The translations under genes and the position numbers were made by a program. Source: Chloroflexota bacterium (GTDB lineage: Bacteria; Chloroflexota; Anaerolineae; B4-G1; SLSP01). Taken from it: a stretch of DNA of 10,074 nt. Below, in pieces: positions 1-6,155 of the stretch. How positions within the stretch are numbered: the stretch's first letter is position 1; every line of letters begins with the position of its first letter. Under the pieces are notes generated by a model. That model did not search any database. It was not told the DNA's origin and worked only from the letters and a program-made list of their open reading frames with translations. The DNA lies in contig JAKJAB010000105.1 of NCBI GenBank assembly GCA_022707725.1, forward strand, positions 1-10,074. Reading direction: 5' to 3'.

Positions 1-2
1 CT

Positions 3-104
3 GTACTGGTCTTGCTGGTCATCCTGCTTTACTCCGATTACTCCCCCCGTTTGACGAATCGGCTATTCGAGCGAAGAGGTTCTCAACATGATCGAGCGAA
101 TTAA
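3..104 (+). CDS. C-terminal tail of an upstream ABC sugar-transporter permease (partial)
   Basis: The frame is open from the window edge and ends at TAA 102-104. It encodes about 33 residues: a very hydrophobic run (VLVLLVILLY) followed by a basic tail (RLTNRLFERRG), as expected for a last membrane helix and cytoplasmic end. It overlaps the start of the next permease by 17 bases, which indicates translational coupling. In YtfQ-YtfR-YtfT-YjfF-type transporters two permeases are encoded in tandem, so this is most likely the YtfT-like partner. The fragment itself has no diagnostic motif, so the identity rests on context. Confidence 0.55.
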   Translation, partial: VLVLLVILLYSDYSPRLTNRLFERRGSQHDRAN

Positions 105-1074
105 AGCCTTTGTTGTGCGCCATGGCGCGCTGCTGTTAACCCTGGTGATTTTTCTCTCGGTTTACTTTGTGGGCGGCCGACTGTATCCTGCTATGCAAAA
201 GCCACAGGTGTTCTTCAACCTGTTCATCAATGACAGCAGCCTGCTCCTGGTTTCGATTGGGATGACGATGGTGATCCTGAGCGGCGGGGGCGGGATCGAC
301 CTCTCGGTGGGCGGGGTGATCGCGTTGGTCAGCACCGCTTCCGCCGCGCTCCTGCGCGGCGGGGCAAGCCCCTTCATCGTGCTTCCACTGATGATCGTCC
401 TGGGCGTGGCCTTGGGGGGGTTGATGGGCTGGATGATTCAATCTCTCAAAGTCCAGCCGTTCATTGCGACCTTGATGGGCCTTTTCTTCACGCGCGGTAT
501 GGCTTACATCATCAGTCTGACTTCAGTGACCATTACAAACGACGTCTATAGAACCTTTGCACTGACGCCGATCCATATTCCATTCATATCGAGAGCCTAC
601 ATCTATCCCACAACCCTGGTTGGCCCTATTATGTTGATCGTGGCCATCTACCTGAGCTTTTTTACCCGCTTTGGACGCACGATCTATGCGATGGGCAACA
701 ACGAACAGTCCGCGCTCCTGATGGGCCTCCCGGTCGCGCGGACGAAAATCTTGGTATATGCGTTCAGCGGTTTGTGCTCAGCCCTGGCAGGCATCGTCTT
801 CAGTATGTCGCTGTTGGCAGGATATGGACAGTTTGCAACCGGCATGGAACTTGACGCGATTGCTTCGGTGGTAATCGGCGGGACTTCGCTCAGCGGCGGC
901 GTCGGCAACGTCATCGGCACTCTGTTTGGCGTCCTGATCCACGGCGCGATTGTGTCCATCCTGCAATTCAACGGCACGTTGAGTTCATGGTGGACCAGGA
1001 TCGGCGTCGGTGTATTGACCTTGATCGCCATCGGGATTCAGAGCATATTCTCGCTCAAGACAAAACGCTCATAA
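88..1074 (+). CDS. yjfF: ABC sugar transporter permease, YjfF-like (BPD_transp_2 family)
   Basis: This 328-residue polytopic inner-membrane protein would form half of the channel of a CUT2-type sugar ABC importer. Family motifs are GGGGIDLSVG (66-75), AMGNNEQSALLMG (201-213), ELDAIASVVIGGTSLSGGVG (254-273) and NGTLSSWWT (295-303). The last two match E. coli YjfF of the galactofuranose importer very closely. The length is normal for the family. The ATG at 88 overlaps the end of the preceding permease, with a GAGG-like stretch just upstream. Compared with the usual SGGIDLSVG, this protein has two extra glycines in the motif. The substrate cannot be told from the permease; a furanose or other monosaccharide is likely by homology. 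No ATPase or binding-protein gene for this transporter lies in the window; they would be expected upstream. Confidence 0.9.
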   Translation: MIERIKAFVVRHGALLLTLVIFLSVYFVGGRLYPAMQKPQVFFNLFINDSSLLLVSIGMTMVILSGGGGIDLSVGGVIALVSTASAALLRGGASPFIVLPLMIVLGVALGGLMGWMIQSLKVQPFIATLMGLFFTRGMAYIISLTSVTITNDVYRTFALTPIHIPFISRAYIYPTTLVGPIMLIVAIYLSFFTRFGRTIYAMGNNEQSALLMGLPVARTKILVYAFSGLCSALAGIVFSMSLLAGYGQFATGMELDAIASVVIGGTSLSGGVGNVIGTLFGVLIHGAIVSILQFNGTLSSWWTRIGVGVLTLIAIGIQSIFSLKTKRS

Positions 1075-1085
1075 AAAAAGCAAAG

Positions 1086-1262
1086 TCAGGCAGGCAGCAA
1101 CTTTACGCGAACTACGTCATCGACGTCCAGTAGAGACGGCGCTTCTTCATAGACGCCAGCGCGGGATGATCCCGCGCTGGCGTTTTTCGCAGATGTCGTT
1201 CTGTAATAGCCCTCGAACTCTATTCCCTCGTAGGTATACCGGCGCTGCAGGGCTTCATTCAA
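1086..1262 (-). CDS. Possible small protein of 58 residues, unrecognised
   Basis: The frame runs from TTG 1262 to TGA 1086-1088, reading LNEALQRRYTYEGIEFEGYY, then RTTSAKNASAG, and ending DVDDVVRVKLLPA. An AGGGG ribosome-binding-like sequence about 8 bases upstream overlaps the TAG stop of the methyltransferase ORF, so the gene would be the last in the minus-strand operon. The amino-acid composition looks protein-like, with acidic and hydrophobic alternation at the C-terminus. I do not recognise a family. Oddly, the middle (KNASAGSSRAGV) is encoded by the perfect hairpin that looks like a terminator for the opposite strand. It could also be the decayed end of a larger gene. It is supported only by an open frame and a plausible start. 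Confidence 0.35.
   Translation of the reverse strand: MNEALQRRYTYEGIEFEGYYRTTSAKNASAGSSRAGVYEEAPSLLDVDDVVRVKLLPA
1153..1187 (+). terminator. Rho-independent terminator downstream of the permease gene
   Basis: A perfect 14-bp inverted repeat (ACGCCAGCGCGGGA / TCCCGCGCTGGCGT) with a 3-nt TGA loop is followed by T residues to 1187. It lies 78 bases after the permease stop codon and fits a strong intrinsic terminator on the plus strand. Read on the minus strand it has no following T tract. The same bases also fall inside the possible small minus-strand ORF 1086-1262, so its role there is less clear. Confidence 0.65.
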
Positions 1263-1272
1263 ATACGAACCC

Positions 1273-2484
1273 CTAGGTTTCTGTCACCCGTGCGCGATGC
1301 ACGTAGCGAGTAAAACCATTCGGCTTGACGAGTCGCAAAACTTCGATGTCGCCATAACCCGCCGCCGCCAACTGTGACGTTATATCGCTCCCGGCGACGT
1401 AGACGGCGAGGGGCGCCAATCGAGCGCCGTTCGCCAGAATCGCAGGCAGGTCCTCCTCAGCGGACTCCAACTGCCGTCCATACGGCACGTCGGTGACGAG
1501 CGCGTCGGCTGTTTGCGCCCACACGCGGGCATCAGCGCAGACAACGCGCGGCGGATAAGCGAAGTAGAGCAGGTTGCGCTGCGCCATGTGCGCCATTTTG
1601 GGATTGCGGTCCGCGCCGTAGGCCGTCAGGCCAAGCGCCGCCGCTTCCAGCAAGATCGAGCCAGCGCCACAGCACGGGTCAATCAGCGTCCGGGCAGGCG
1701 GCGCGACGAGGTTGACCAACGCGCGGGCAATCCGCGCTTCCAGCGAGCTGGAGACGTGATGGGGCTTTCCGAGGTGCGGCGCGTAGCTCTGCGACGCTTC
1801 TGCCAGGATTTCGCCGAGCCAGAATGTCCTGCGCTGCGCCACGAGCAGCAAGCGGTGGCGCGGCGCGGCAACATTGGCGCGATAAGGCAGCGCGTCCGCC
1901 ACAAGCACGGCGGCCTCTTGCCGCGCCATCGGAAACCGGCCCGACAGATACAACGTATCCACACGAAAATCGTCCAGATCGAGCGCCGTCTGGTGGAGCC
2001 CATCGAGCAAATCCGCAAAGGTCGGGGCCTGCGCGATGCGGCGCAGGCCCGTCCGCACGTAGGCTGCGCGGTGAATGTGCTCCACCGTCCGGCACATTGC
2101 CACGCCCTCCGCGTCCGGGCGCCCGCCCGTCAACTGCTCACACTCTGCCGCGATCAGGTCATTGATCTCGTTGATGCGCGTGCGCACACAGATGGCGACG
2201 AGGGGGAAGGCAGGGGGCAAGAGGCAAGAAGCTGGATGCGGGAAGGCGGTGAAATGAGCGCGCCGCTCGGCGTCGGTCTGCTGGATTGCGGGGGGATTTT
2301 CGATGCCGCTGAGTTCGTCAAGGAACTGCACCACATCCGTGAGCTTACCTTCGATGAGGTTGACACCCGCCGGGCGTGTGGGCAAGTCGGGCTGCGCATA
2401 CAAGGAATAGTGAAAGGCGTGGGTCGTGCGGTCTATCGCCAGCCTCTTGGCTTGCGGCGTACACGCCGCGTCGAAATCATGCAC
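1273..2484 (-). CDS. TRM11/RlmL-like SAM-dependent RNA methyltransferase ORF with a foreign N-terminal segment
   Basis: The C-terminal two thirds are a class I methyltransferase of the tRNA/rRNA guanine-N2 type (UPF0020/TRM11/Trm14). SAM-binding motif I is DPCCGAGS (269-276) and catalytic motif IV is DVPYG (332-336), close to the D/N-PPY motif of N-methyltransferases. The protein ends FTRYVHRAR, which looks like a natural end for the family. Residues 1-62 (AIDRTTHAFHYS, TRPAGVNLIEGKL) resemble a different, uncharacterised protein. Residues 85-94 (ASCLLPPAFP) are encoded by a heptanucleotide repeat that joins the two parts. The start shown is GTG with no good ribosome-binding site. The same frame continues upstream through TAG 2524-2526 to an ATG at 2646 with a better site. 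The true methyltransferase may start near V100. The fold call is confident; RNA target and start are not. Confidence 0.7.
   Translation of the reverse strand: MHDFDAACTPQAKRLAIDRTTHAFHYSLYAQPDLPTRPAGVNLIEGKLTDVVQFLDELSGIENPPAIQQTDAERRAHFTAFPHPASCLLPPAFPLVAICVRTRINEINDLIAAECEQLTGGRPDAEGVAMCRTVEHIHRAAYVRTGLRRIAQAPTFADLLDGLHQTALDLDDFRVDTLYLSGRFPMARQEAAVLVADALPYRANVAAPRHRLLLVAQRRTFWLGEILAEASQSYAPHLGKPHHVSSSLEARIARALVNLVAPPARTLIDPCCGAGSILLEAAALGLTAYGADRNPKMAHMAQRNLLYFAYPPRVVCADARVWAQTADALVTDVPYGRQLESAEEDLPAILANGARLAPLAVYVAGSDITSQLAAAGYGDIEVLRLVKPNGFTRYVHRARVTET
2204..2238. repeat. Heptanucleotide repeat tract inside the methyltransferase ORF
   Basis: On the plus strand the sequence divides into 7-base units GGGAAGG, CAGGGGG, CAAGAGG, CAAGAAG, CTGGATG. 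On the coding strand this is a CYTCTTG-like repeat. It encodes about residues 85-94 of the methyltransferase ORF (ASCLLPPAFP), exactly between the two unrelated parts of that ORF. Confidence 0.6.
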
Positions 2485-2523
2485 AAAGGCAACGAACGCT
2501 TCGACCGCGCCGCCAGGATCGAG

Positions 2524-2646
2524 CTATTCACGCTTGAACGTCTCATAGATACCCCGCGCTTCCAGTTGGTAGAGCCGCCGCACCTTCCATTTAGGGACGC
2601 GCGGTGACCAGCACACATCCGCGCGCCCCTCGAAGTCAACAGACAT
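2524..2646 (-). pseudogene. Truncated N-terminal fragment (40 codons) ending at in-frame TAG
   Basis: ATG 2644-2646 has a GAGG ribosome-binding sequence about 5 bases upstream. The product starts MSVDFEGRADVCWSPRVPKW and continues KVRRLYQLEARGIYETFKRE, then TAG at 2524-2526. The next codons are in the same frame and run straight into the 1273-2484 ORF. From memory, the N-terminal piece (W[ST]PRVPKWKVRRLY..DA.GIYDEELIDEVG) and the TRPVAVNLIEG...DVVAFLD segment belong to one family of uncharacterised proteins with a Cys-rich middle. Here the Cys-rich middle is missing and the last residues before TAG line up as 'FKRE-Q-LDPGGAVEAF', implying CAG changed to TAG. I therefore read it as a remnant of an internally deleted gene. 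Alternatively it is a short leader ORF translated upstream of the methyltransferase. Confidence 0.5.
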
Positions 2647-2653
2647 TGCTACC

Positions 2654-2681
2654 TCACAAATTACCGGTCACCGATCCTAAT
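2654..2681. repeat. Heptanucleotide repeat tract in the spacer after the esterase gene
   Basis: The spacer divides into 7-base units TCACAAA, TTACCGG, TCACCGA, TCCTAAT, a degenerate TYACNNA pattern. The same unit type recurs at 4801-4835. It fills nearly all of the gap between the esterase stop and the next start, and reaches into the esterase stop codon. Confidence 0.55.
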
Positions 2682-3655
2682 CACAACCCCATCATAAACT
2701 GGAAGATAAGATCATTGCTACCCGGCAGCCCCTCGTGACCGAAGTCAGGATAGATGACCATTTCTTTCTCCGCGGTGATCTTATTGTAGGCGGCGAATTG
2801 CGTGGAAGGCGGGCAGATCGTGTCACGCAGGCCGATATACCATTGCACGTTGGTGCGGATGCGCGGGGCAAGATATTGGATGTCCACGTAGCCGAGTTTT
2901 TCGAAGACCGTATCTTCCTGCTCGTGACGCGGATCGAAGCGCCGGAAATATTCGCGTAGTTCGGAGTAGGCGTTGGTGTCCTGATCCATCTCCCAGACGC
3001 GCTTGTAATCGCTGAGGAAGGGGTAGACGGGCGCGGCGCGCTGAATGCGTGGTTCGAGCGCGATGCAAGCCACGGTGAGCGCCCCACCCTGGCTGCCGCC
3101 GGTCGCCCCAACGCGTGTGGGGTCCACGTCCGGCATCTCCATCACGATTTTGGCGAGCTGCGCCGTGTCGAGGAACATCTGACGGTAGTACAGCTTTTCC
3201 GGCTCGCCCCTGAGCGCCTCATCCAGCCCGCGGATGATATGCCCATGCAACGTGTTGCCGGTGACGCCGCCCTTGTCCTCCGAGCGCCCGCCCTGCCCCC
3301 GGCAGTCAAGTGCGGCCACCGTATAGCCCGCCGCGACGTAGCCCAGCTTGTCGGCCCAGTCGCCGGAATCGCCGGAATAGCCGTGGAACATCAGGACAGC
3401 GGGATGCGGCGCGCTCGCTTTCTTCGGCTTGAGCAATTTGGCATAGATGCGCGCCCCGCCGACGCCGGTGAAGGTCATATCGAAACAATCGGCATAGGAC
3501 GCCTGAAACGCCGCGGGCGTCAGCGTCACCTGCGGATCGAGCGCGCGCATTTCGGCCAGCGCCGCGTCCCAATAGGCATCGAAATCCGCCGGGCGGGGAT
3601 TGATTCCCATATACGTTTGAAGCTTCTCTAGTGGAAAATCGAAAGTTAGTGGCAT
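2681..3655 (-). CDS. Acetyl xylan esterase / cephalosporin-C deacetylase-type hydrolase (CE7, AXE1)
   Basis: This 324-residue alpha/beta hydrolase removes acetyl groups from short acetylated sugars. No signal peptide is visible, so it should act in the cytoplasm on imported oligosaccharides. CE7 landmarks are HGYSG (91-95, oxyanion Tyr93), RGQGGRS (119-125), nucleophile elbow GGSQGG with Ser188, acid Asp278 in GLRDTICPPST and His307 in FGHEG. Positions and length match Thermotoga maritima CE7 acetyl esterase closely. The start is secured by AGGAGG (3665-3670) nine bases upstream. It follows the aldo/keto reductase by 60 bases, in a spacer made of 7-nt repeats, and probably belongs to the same operon. 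The natural substrate cannot be read from sequence; acetylated manno- or xylo-oligosaccharides fit the context. Confidence 0.93.
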   Translation of the reverse strand: MPLTFDFPLEKLQTYMGINPRPADFDAYWDAALAEMRALDPQVTLTPAAFQASYADCFDMTFTGVGGARIYAKLLKPKKASAPHPAVLMFHGYSGDSGDWADKLGYVAAGYTVAALDCRGQGGRSEDKGGVTGNTLHGHIIRGLDEALRGEPEKLYYRQMFLDTAQLAKIVMEMPDVDPTRVGATGGSQGGALTVACIALEPRIQRAAPVYPFLSDYKRVWEMDQDTNAYSELREYFRRFDPRHEQEDTVFEKLGYVDIQYLAPRIRTNVQWYIGLRDTICPPSTQFAAYNKITAEKEMVIYPDFGHEGLPGSNDLIFQFMMGL

Positions 3656-3664
3656 TGGTTGTGT

Positions 3665-3670
3665 CCTCCT
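3665..3670 (-). promoter_or_regulatory. Ribosome-binding site of the esterase gene
   Basis: AGGAGG on the minus strand, nine bases before ATG 3653-3655, gives the esterase its own strong translation start despite the repeat-derived spacer. Confidence 0.8.
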
Positions 3671-3672
3671 GG

Positions 3673-3721
3673 AATTAGAGATCAGAGCTGATGGCTGACA
3701 GCTGAAAGCTGACTGCTAAAT
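3673..3721. repeat. Heptanucleotide repeat tract between reductase and esterase genes
   Basis: Seven consecutive 7-base units read AATTAGA, GATCAGA, GCTGATG, GCTGACA, GCTGAAA, GCTGACT, GCTAAAT. The four central units are almost identical (GCTGANN). The tract makes up most of the spacer and contains the TAG stop codon of the reductase gene. Confidence 0.7.
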
Positions 3722-4726
3722 CCGCGCTTTCATCCACGGATTGCTGTTGTGGAAGTCGGCGATGGCGTTGCCGGGATGCACGAGCGCATCGAAAAGCGGC
3801 GCGTCGGCGGGATCGAACGCCATCTCCAGCACAGGAAGCGCGTCTTCGAGGTGCGCCATCGTGCGTGGGCCGATGATGGGCGAGGTGATGCCAGGCTGGT
3901 CCTTGCACCACAGCAGCGCGAATTGTGTGATGGTCATGCCGCGCTCCTCGGCCATCACCTTAAGTTGCACGGCGACTTCGACAGCGCGGCGGGTCACACG
4001 GTCGCGAAACATCGCGCCCGAACGCCCGGCGCGCGAGTCTCCAGGATAAGATGCGGCGTCGAGCATCTCCTGCGTGTACTTCCCGGCGAGGATGCCGCCC
4101 CCCAGCGGCGACCACGGCAGCAGCGCCAGGCCATGCTTCTGGCACAACGGCACGAGTTCGTTCTCGATGCGGCGATCCAGCAGGTTGTAGGGCGGCTGTT
4201 CGCTGATGTAACGCACGCTGCCCATCTGCTCACTGATCGCCAACGCCTCCATCACCATCCACGCGGGATGGGTAGAGCAGCCGATGTAGCGCACTTTGCC
4301 CGCGCGTACCAGGTCGTCGAAGGCCCGCAACGTTTCGTCCTGCGGCACGACCAGATCCGGGCGGTGCAGTTGGTACAGGTCAATGCGGTCGGTCTGCAAA
4401 CGGCGCAACGAATCCTCGCACGCTTTGATGATGTGATAGCGGGAGTTGCCCCGGTCGTTGATGCCCGGCCCCATCCCGCCATGCACCTTCGTCGCCAGCA
4501 CCACCTCATCACGTTTACCGTTTTCGGCCAGCGCCTTGCCCACGATGCGTTCGCTCTCGCCAGCATTATAGACGTTTGCTGTGTCGATGAAGTTGATGCC
4601 TCCGTCCAGCGCGCGGTTGATCATTGCGATAGAATCAACCTCATTTGTCGGCCCGCCAAAGTTCATCACGCCCAAACACAACGGCGCGACCAGCACGCCT
4701 GTCCGTCCTAAAGATCGGTATTCCAT
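3716..4726 (-). CDS. Aldo/keto reductase, NAD(P)H-dependent
   Basis: This is a 336-residue cytoplasmic TIM-barrel oxidoreductase. The AKR catalytic tetrad is visible as Asp48 (NFIDTANVY), Tyr53, Lys80 (LATKVHGG) and His121 (YQLHRPD). SLRRLQTDRIDLYQLHRPD is the classic AKR signature. EQPPYNLLDRRIE and SPIIGPR (cofactor phosphate region) place it with YajO/YghZ-like reductases. The frame is open for 13 further codons upstream, but these come from a 7-nt repeat. ATG 4724-4726 with AGGAGG seven bases upstream (4734-4739) gives the family-typical MEYRSLGRTG start. It sits between the phosphorylase and esterase genes in the same orientation. The substrate is unknown; a sugar or sugar-derived aldehyde is a context-based guess. 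It ends with TAG, and that TAG is in phase with the esterase ATG 20 codons later. Confidence 0.92.
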   Translation of the reverse strand: MEYRSLGRTGVLVAPLCLGVMNFGGPTNEVDSIAMINRALDGGINFIDTANVYNAGESERIVGKALAENGKRDEVVLATKVHGGMGPGINDRGNSRYHIIKACEDSLRRLQTDRIDLYQLHRPDLVVPQDETLRAFDDLVRAGKVRYIGCSTHPAWMVMEALAISEQMGSVRYISEQPPYNLLDRRIENELVPLCQKHGLALLPWSPLGGGILAGKYTQEMLDAASYPGDSRAGRSGAMFRDRVTRRAVEVAVQLKVMAEERGMTITQFALLWCKDQPGITSPIIGPRTMAHLEDALPVLEMAFDPADAPLFDALVHPGNAIADFHNSNPWMKARI

Positions 4727-4733
4727 ATCCAAG

Positions 4734-4739
4734 CCTCCT
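4734..4739 (-). promoter_or_regulatory. Ribosome-binding site deciding the reductase start
   Basis: AGGAGG on the minus strand lies seven bases before ATG 4724-4726. It favours this start over an in-frame upstream ATG at 4765 that falls within the repeat tract. Confidence 0.8.
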
Positions 4740-4742
4740 AAA

Positions 4743-4777
4743 ATAGTTGAAAGTTCAAAGTCCAAAGTCGAAAGTTA
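4743..4777. repeat. Heptanucleotide repeat tract upstream of the reductase gene
   Basis: Five 7-base units read ATAGTTG, AAAGTTC, AAAGTCC, AAAGTCG, AAAGTTA. The AAAGTYN unit repeats with perfect 7-nt spacing. Confidence 0.75.
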
Positions 4778-4800
4778 GAACCCTTCGATAAATCATCCCG

Positions 4801-4835
4801 TTACTGATGACGCATCACTAATTACCGATAACCAC
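4801..4835. repeat. Heptanucleotide repeat tract at the 3' end of the GH130 gene
   Basis: Units TTACTGA, TGACGCA, TCACTAA, TTACCGA, TAACCAC share a degenerate TNACNNA pattern at 7-nt period. The tract overlaps the last codons and the TAA stop of the phosphorylase gene and resembles the tract at 2654-2681. Confidence 0.55.
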
Positions 4836-6009
4836 TCTCCAGATTCTTACGAATTAGCTCGATGCGCTGCGCAACGCAGACGGCAGAGCGCATCCCGTCT
4901 TCCGGCGTATTGAAAACGTAATCCAGCAGCCGGTCGACGGTGCTGGTTGCCACGTGCATACGGGTGTCGGATGAAGCATAGTAAATGAAGACGTCGCCGT
5001 TTGCGCGGGCGACAACGCCATTACAGAACAGCACGTTGGACACGTCGCCCACGCGCTCCTCGCCCTCCGGGGCCATCAGGTAGCCGCCAGGCCGGGCAAC
5101 GACGCGGCTCGGATCGTCCAGATCACAGAGGAAAGCGTAGAGCACGTAGCGCAGGCCCGCCGCACACCCGCGCACGCCATGCGCGATGTGCAGCCAGCCG
5201 ACCGGCGTCTTGATGACGTCACCCGCGCCGTTCTTAGACTCCTTAATAGTGTGGTAAGCGCGCGGATCCACGATCGCCTCTTCCATAATTTCAGCATGCG
5301 CAATATCGTCGGCCAGACCAAAGCCGATGCCGCCGCCCTTTCCCGCCTCGATAAAGCTATCCTGCGGGCGCGTGTAGAAGGCGTACTTGCCATGGACAAA
5401 CTCCGGCAACAAAACAGCATTGCGCTGCTGCGCCGAAGTCGTCTTGAGATCGTCGAGGCGCTCCCATGTGACGAGGTCATGGGTGCGGGCGATGCCGGCC
5501 TGCGCCACCGCGCTGCTCAAATCGCCGGGCGGTGCGGCGGGGTCCTTGCGCTCTGTGCAGAAGACGCCGTAGATCCAGCCGTCCTCATGCTGCACCACGC
5601 GCATATCGTAGACGTTGACGTCGGGATCGTCGGTTTCCGGCATGACGATGGGGTAATCCCAAAAGCGGAAGCCGTCCACACCCGTCTCGCTCTCGGCAAC
5701 GGCGAAGAAAGACTTGCGGTCGTAGCCTTCCACCCGGCAGACGAGGAGGATTTTGCCATCTAGCTCCATCGCACCGGCATTGAAGACGCCATTAACGCCC
5801 ATGCGCTCCATCAGGTAGGGGTTGGTCTGGGGATCGAGGTCATACCGCCAGAAAAGAGGCGTATGCGCGGCCGTAAGCACAGGATGCGTCCAACGGTCGA
5901 AAACGCCATTCGACCACGCCAGATTGATCGAGTTTTTACGTTCGAGCAACGCGGCATTGTGCTCACGCAGAAGTCGGAGCCGGGTCGCGAACGAGGGTAC
6001 CGTATTCAT
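4822..6009 (-). CDS. GH130 4-O-beta-mannosyl-glucose phosphorylase
   Basis: This 395-residue cytoplasmic enzyme of the GH130 phosphorylase family most resembles 4-O-beta-D-mannosyl-D-glucose phosphorylase (subfamily 1). That enzyme splits mannosyl-glucose with phosphate to give mannose 1-phosphate and glucose. Near-invariant stretches are PVLTAAHTPLFWRYDL (43-58), NPYLMER, CRVEGYDRKSFFAVAES (91-107), NVYDMR with the likely proton-donor Asp135, GDLSSA, YTRPQD, GGGIGFGL, YHTIKE, AHGVRGCAAGLRYVLY, MAPEGEER and GDVSNVLF, then ASSDTRMHVATST near the end. The open frame extends 33 codons further upstream, but ATG 6007-6009 has AAGGAG (6018-6023) eight bases before it and gives a normal N-terminus. 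It is the first gene of the leftward operon, divergent from a LacI-type regulator. Subfamily specificity is from memory of the motifs. Confidence 0.93.
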   Translation of the reverse strand: MNTVPSFATRLRLLREHNAALLERKNSINLAWSNGVFDRWTHPVLTAAHTPLFWRYDLDPQTNPYLMERMGVNGVFNAGAMELDGKILLVCRVEGYDRKSFFAVAESETGVDGFRFWDYPIVMPETDDPDVNVYDMRVVQHEDGWIYGVFCTERKDPAAPPGDLSSAVAQAGIARTHDLVTWERLDDLKTTSAQQRNAVLLPEFVHGKYAFYTRPQDSFIEAGKGGGIGFGLADDIAHAEIMEEAIVDPRAYHTIKESKNGAGDVIKTPVGWLHIAHGVRGCAAGLRYVLYAFLCDLDDPSRVVARPGGYLMAPEGEERVGDVSNVLFCNGVVARANGDVFIYYASSDTRMHVATSTVDRLLDYVFNTPEDGMRSAVCVAQRIELIRKNLESGYR

Positions 6010-6017
6010 CTTTTGTG

Positions 6018-6023
6018 CTCCTT
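6018..6023 (-). promoter_or_regulatory. Ribosome-binding site deciding the GH130 start
   Basis: AAGGAG on the minus strand lies eight bases before ATG 6007-6009. The predicted promoter at 6053-6081 lies inside the longer open frame, which argues against the upstream start at 6108. Confidence 0.75.
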
Positions 6024-6052
6024 TACGGATTAGATAACCAGCAACAGCACAA

Positions 6053-6081
6053 ACTATACCACGGTTTACCGAGGCGCACAA
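6053..6081 (-). promoter_or_regulatory. Probable sigma-70-type promoter of the GH130 operon
   Basis: Minus-strand elements are TTGTGC (6081-6076) and TATAGT (6058-6053), separated by 17 bases. The spacer contains CGGTAAACCG, a short palindrome with CGGT/ACCG arms like the half-sites upstream of the divergent LacI gene, but with a shorter spacing. The -10 element is good and the -35 is weak, which would suit a regulated promoter. Confidence 0.5.
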
Positions 6082-6155
6082 TTCGCTACAAAGAAAAAGG
6101 GCACACACACCGATGCAACTTCAGGCCCAATTGCCCAATTGCTTGTCCAAACCTA

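Noticed and set aside
1513..2607. Long plus-strand open frame of 364 residues
   Set aside because: It is the reverse shadow of the methyltransferase ORF, very rich in Arg and His with no family motif. The minus strand carries the methyltransferase signatures.
3749..4711. Plus-strand open frame of 320 residues
   Set aside because: It lies entirely antisense to the aldo/keto reductase gene, whose catalytic residues are all present. The composition is that of a GC-rich shadow frame.
6062..6071. CGGTTTACCG as a binding site of the first LacI protein at the GH130 promoter
   Set aside because: The arms match the CCGGTA operator half-sites, but the spacing is two bases instead of six, so the same dimer should not bind it in the same way. 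It is kept only as a note under the promoter.
6010..6108. Upstream 33-codon extension of the GH130 gene
   Set aside because: It covers the predicted promoter, lacks similarity to the family's N-terminus, and the internal ATG at 6009 has a good ribosome-binding site.
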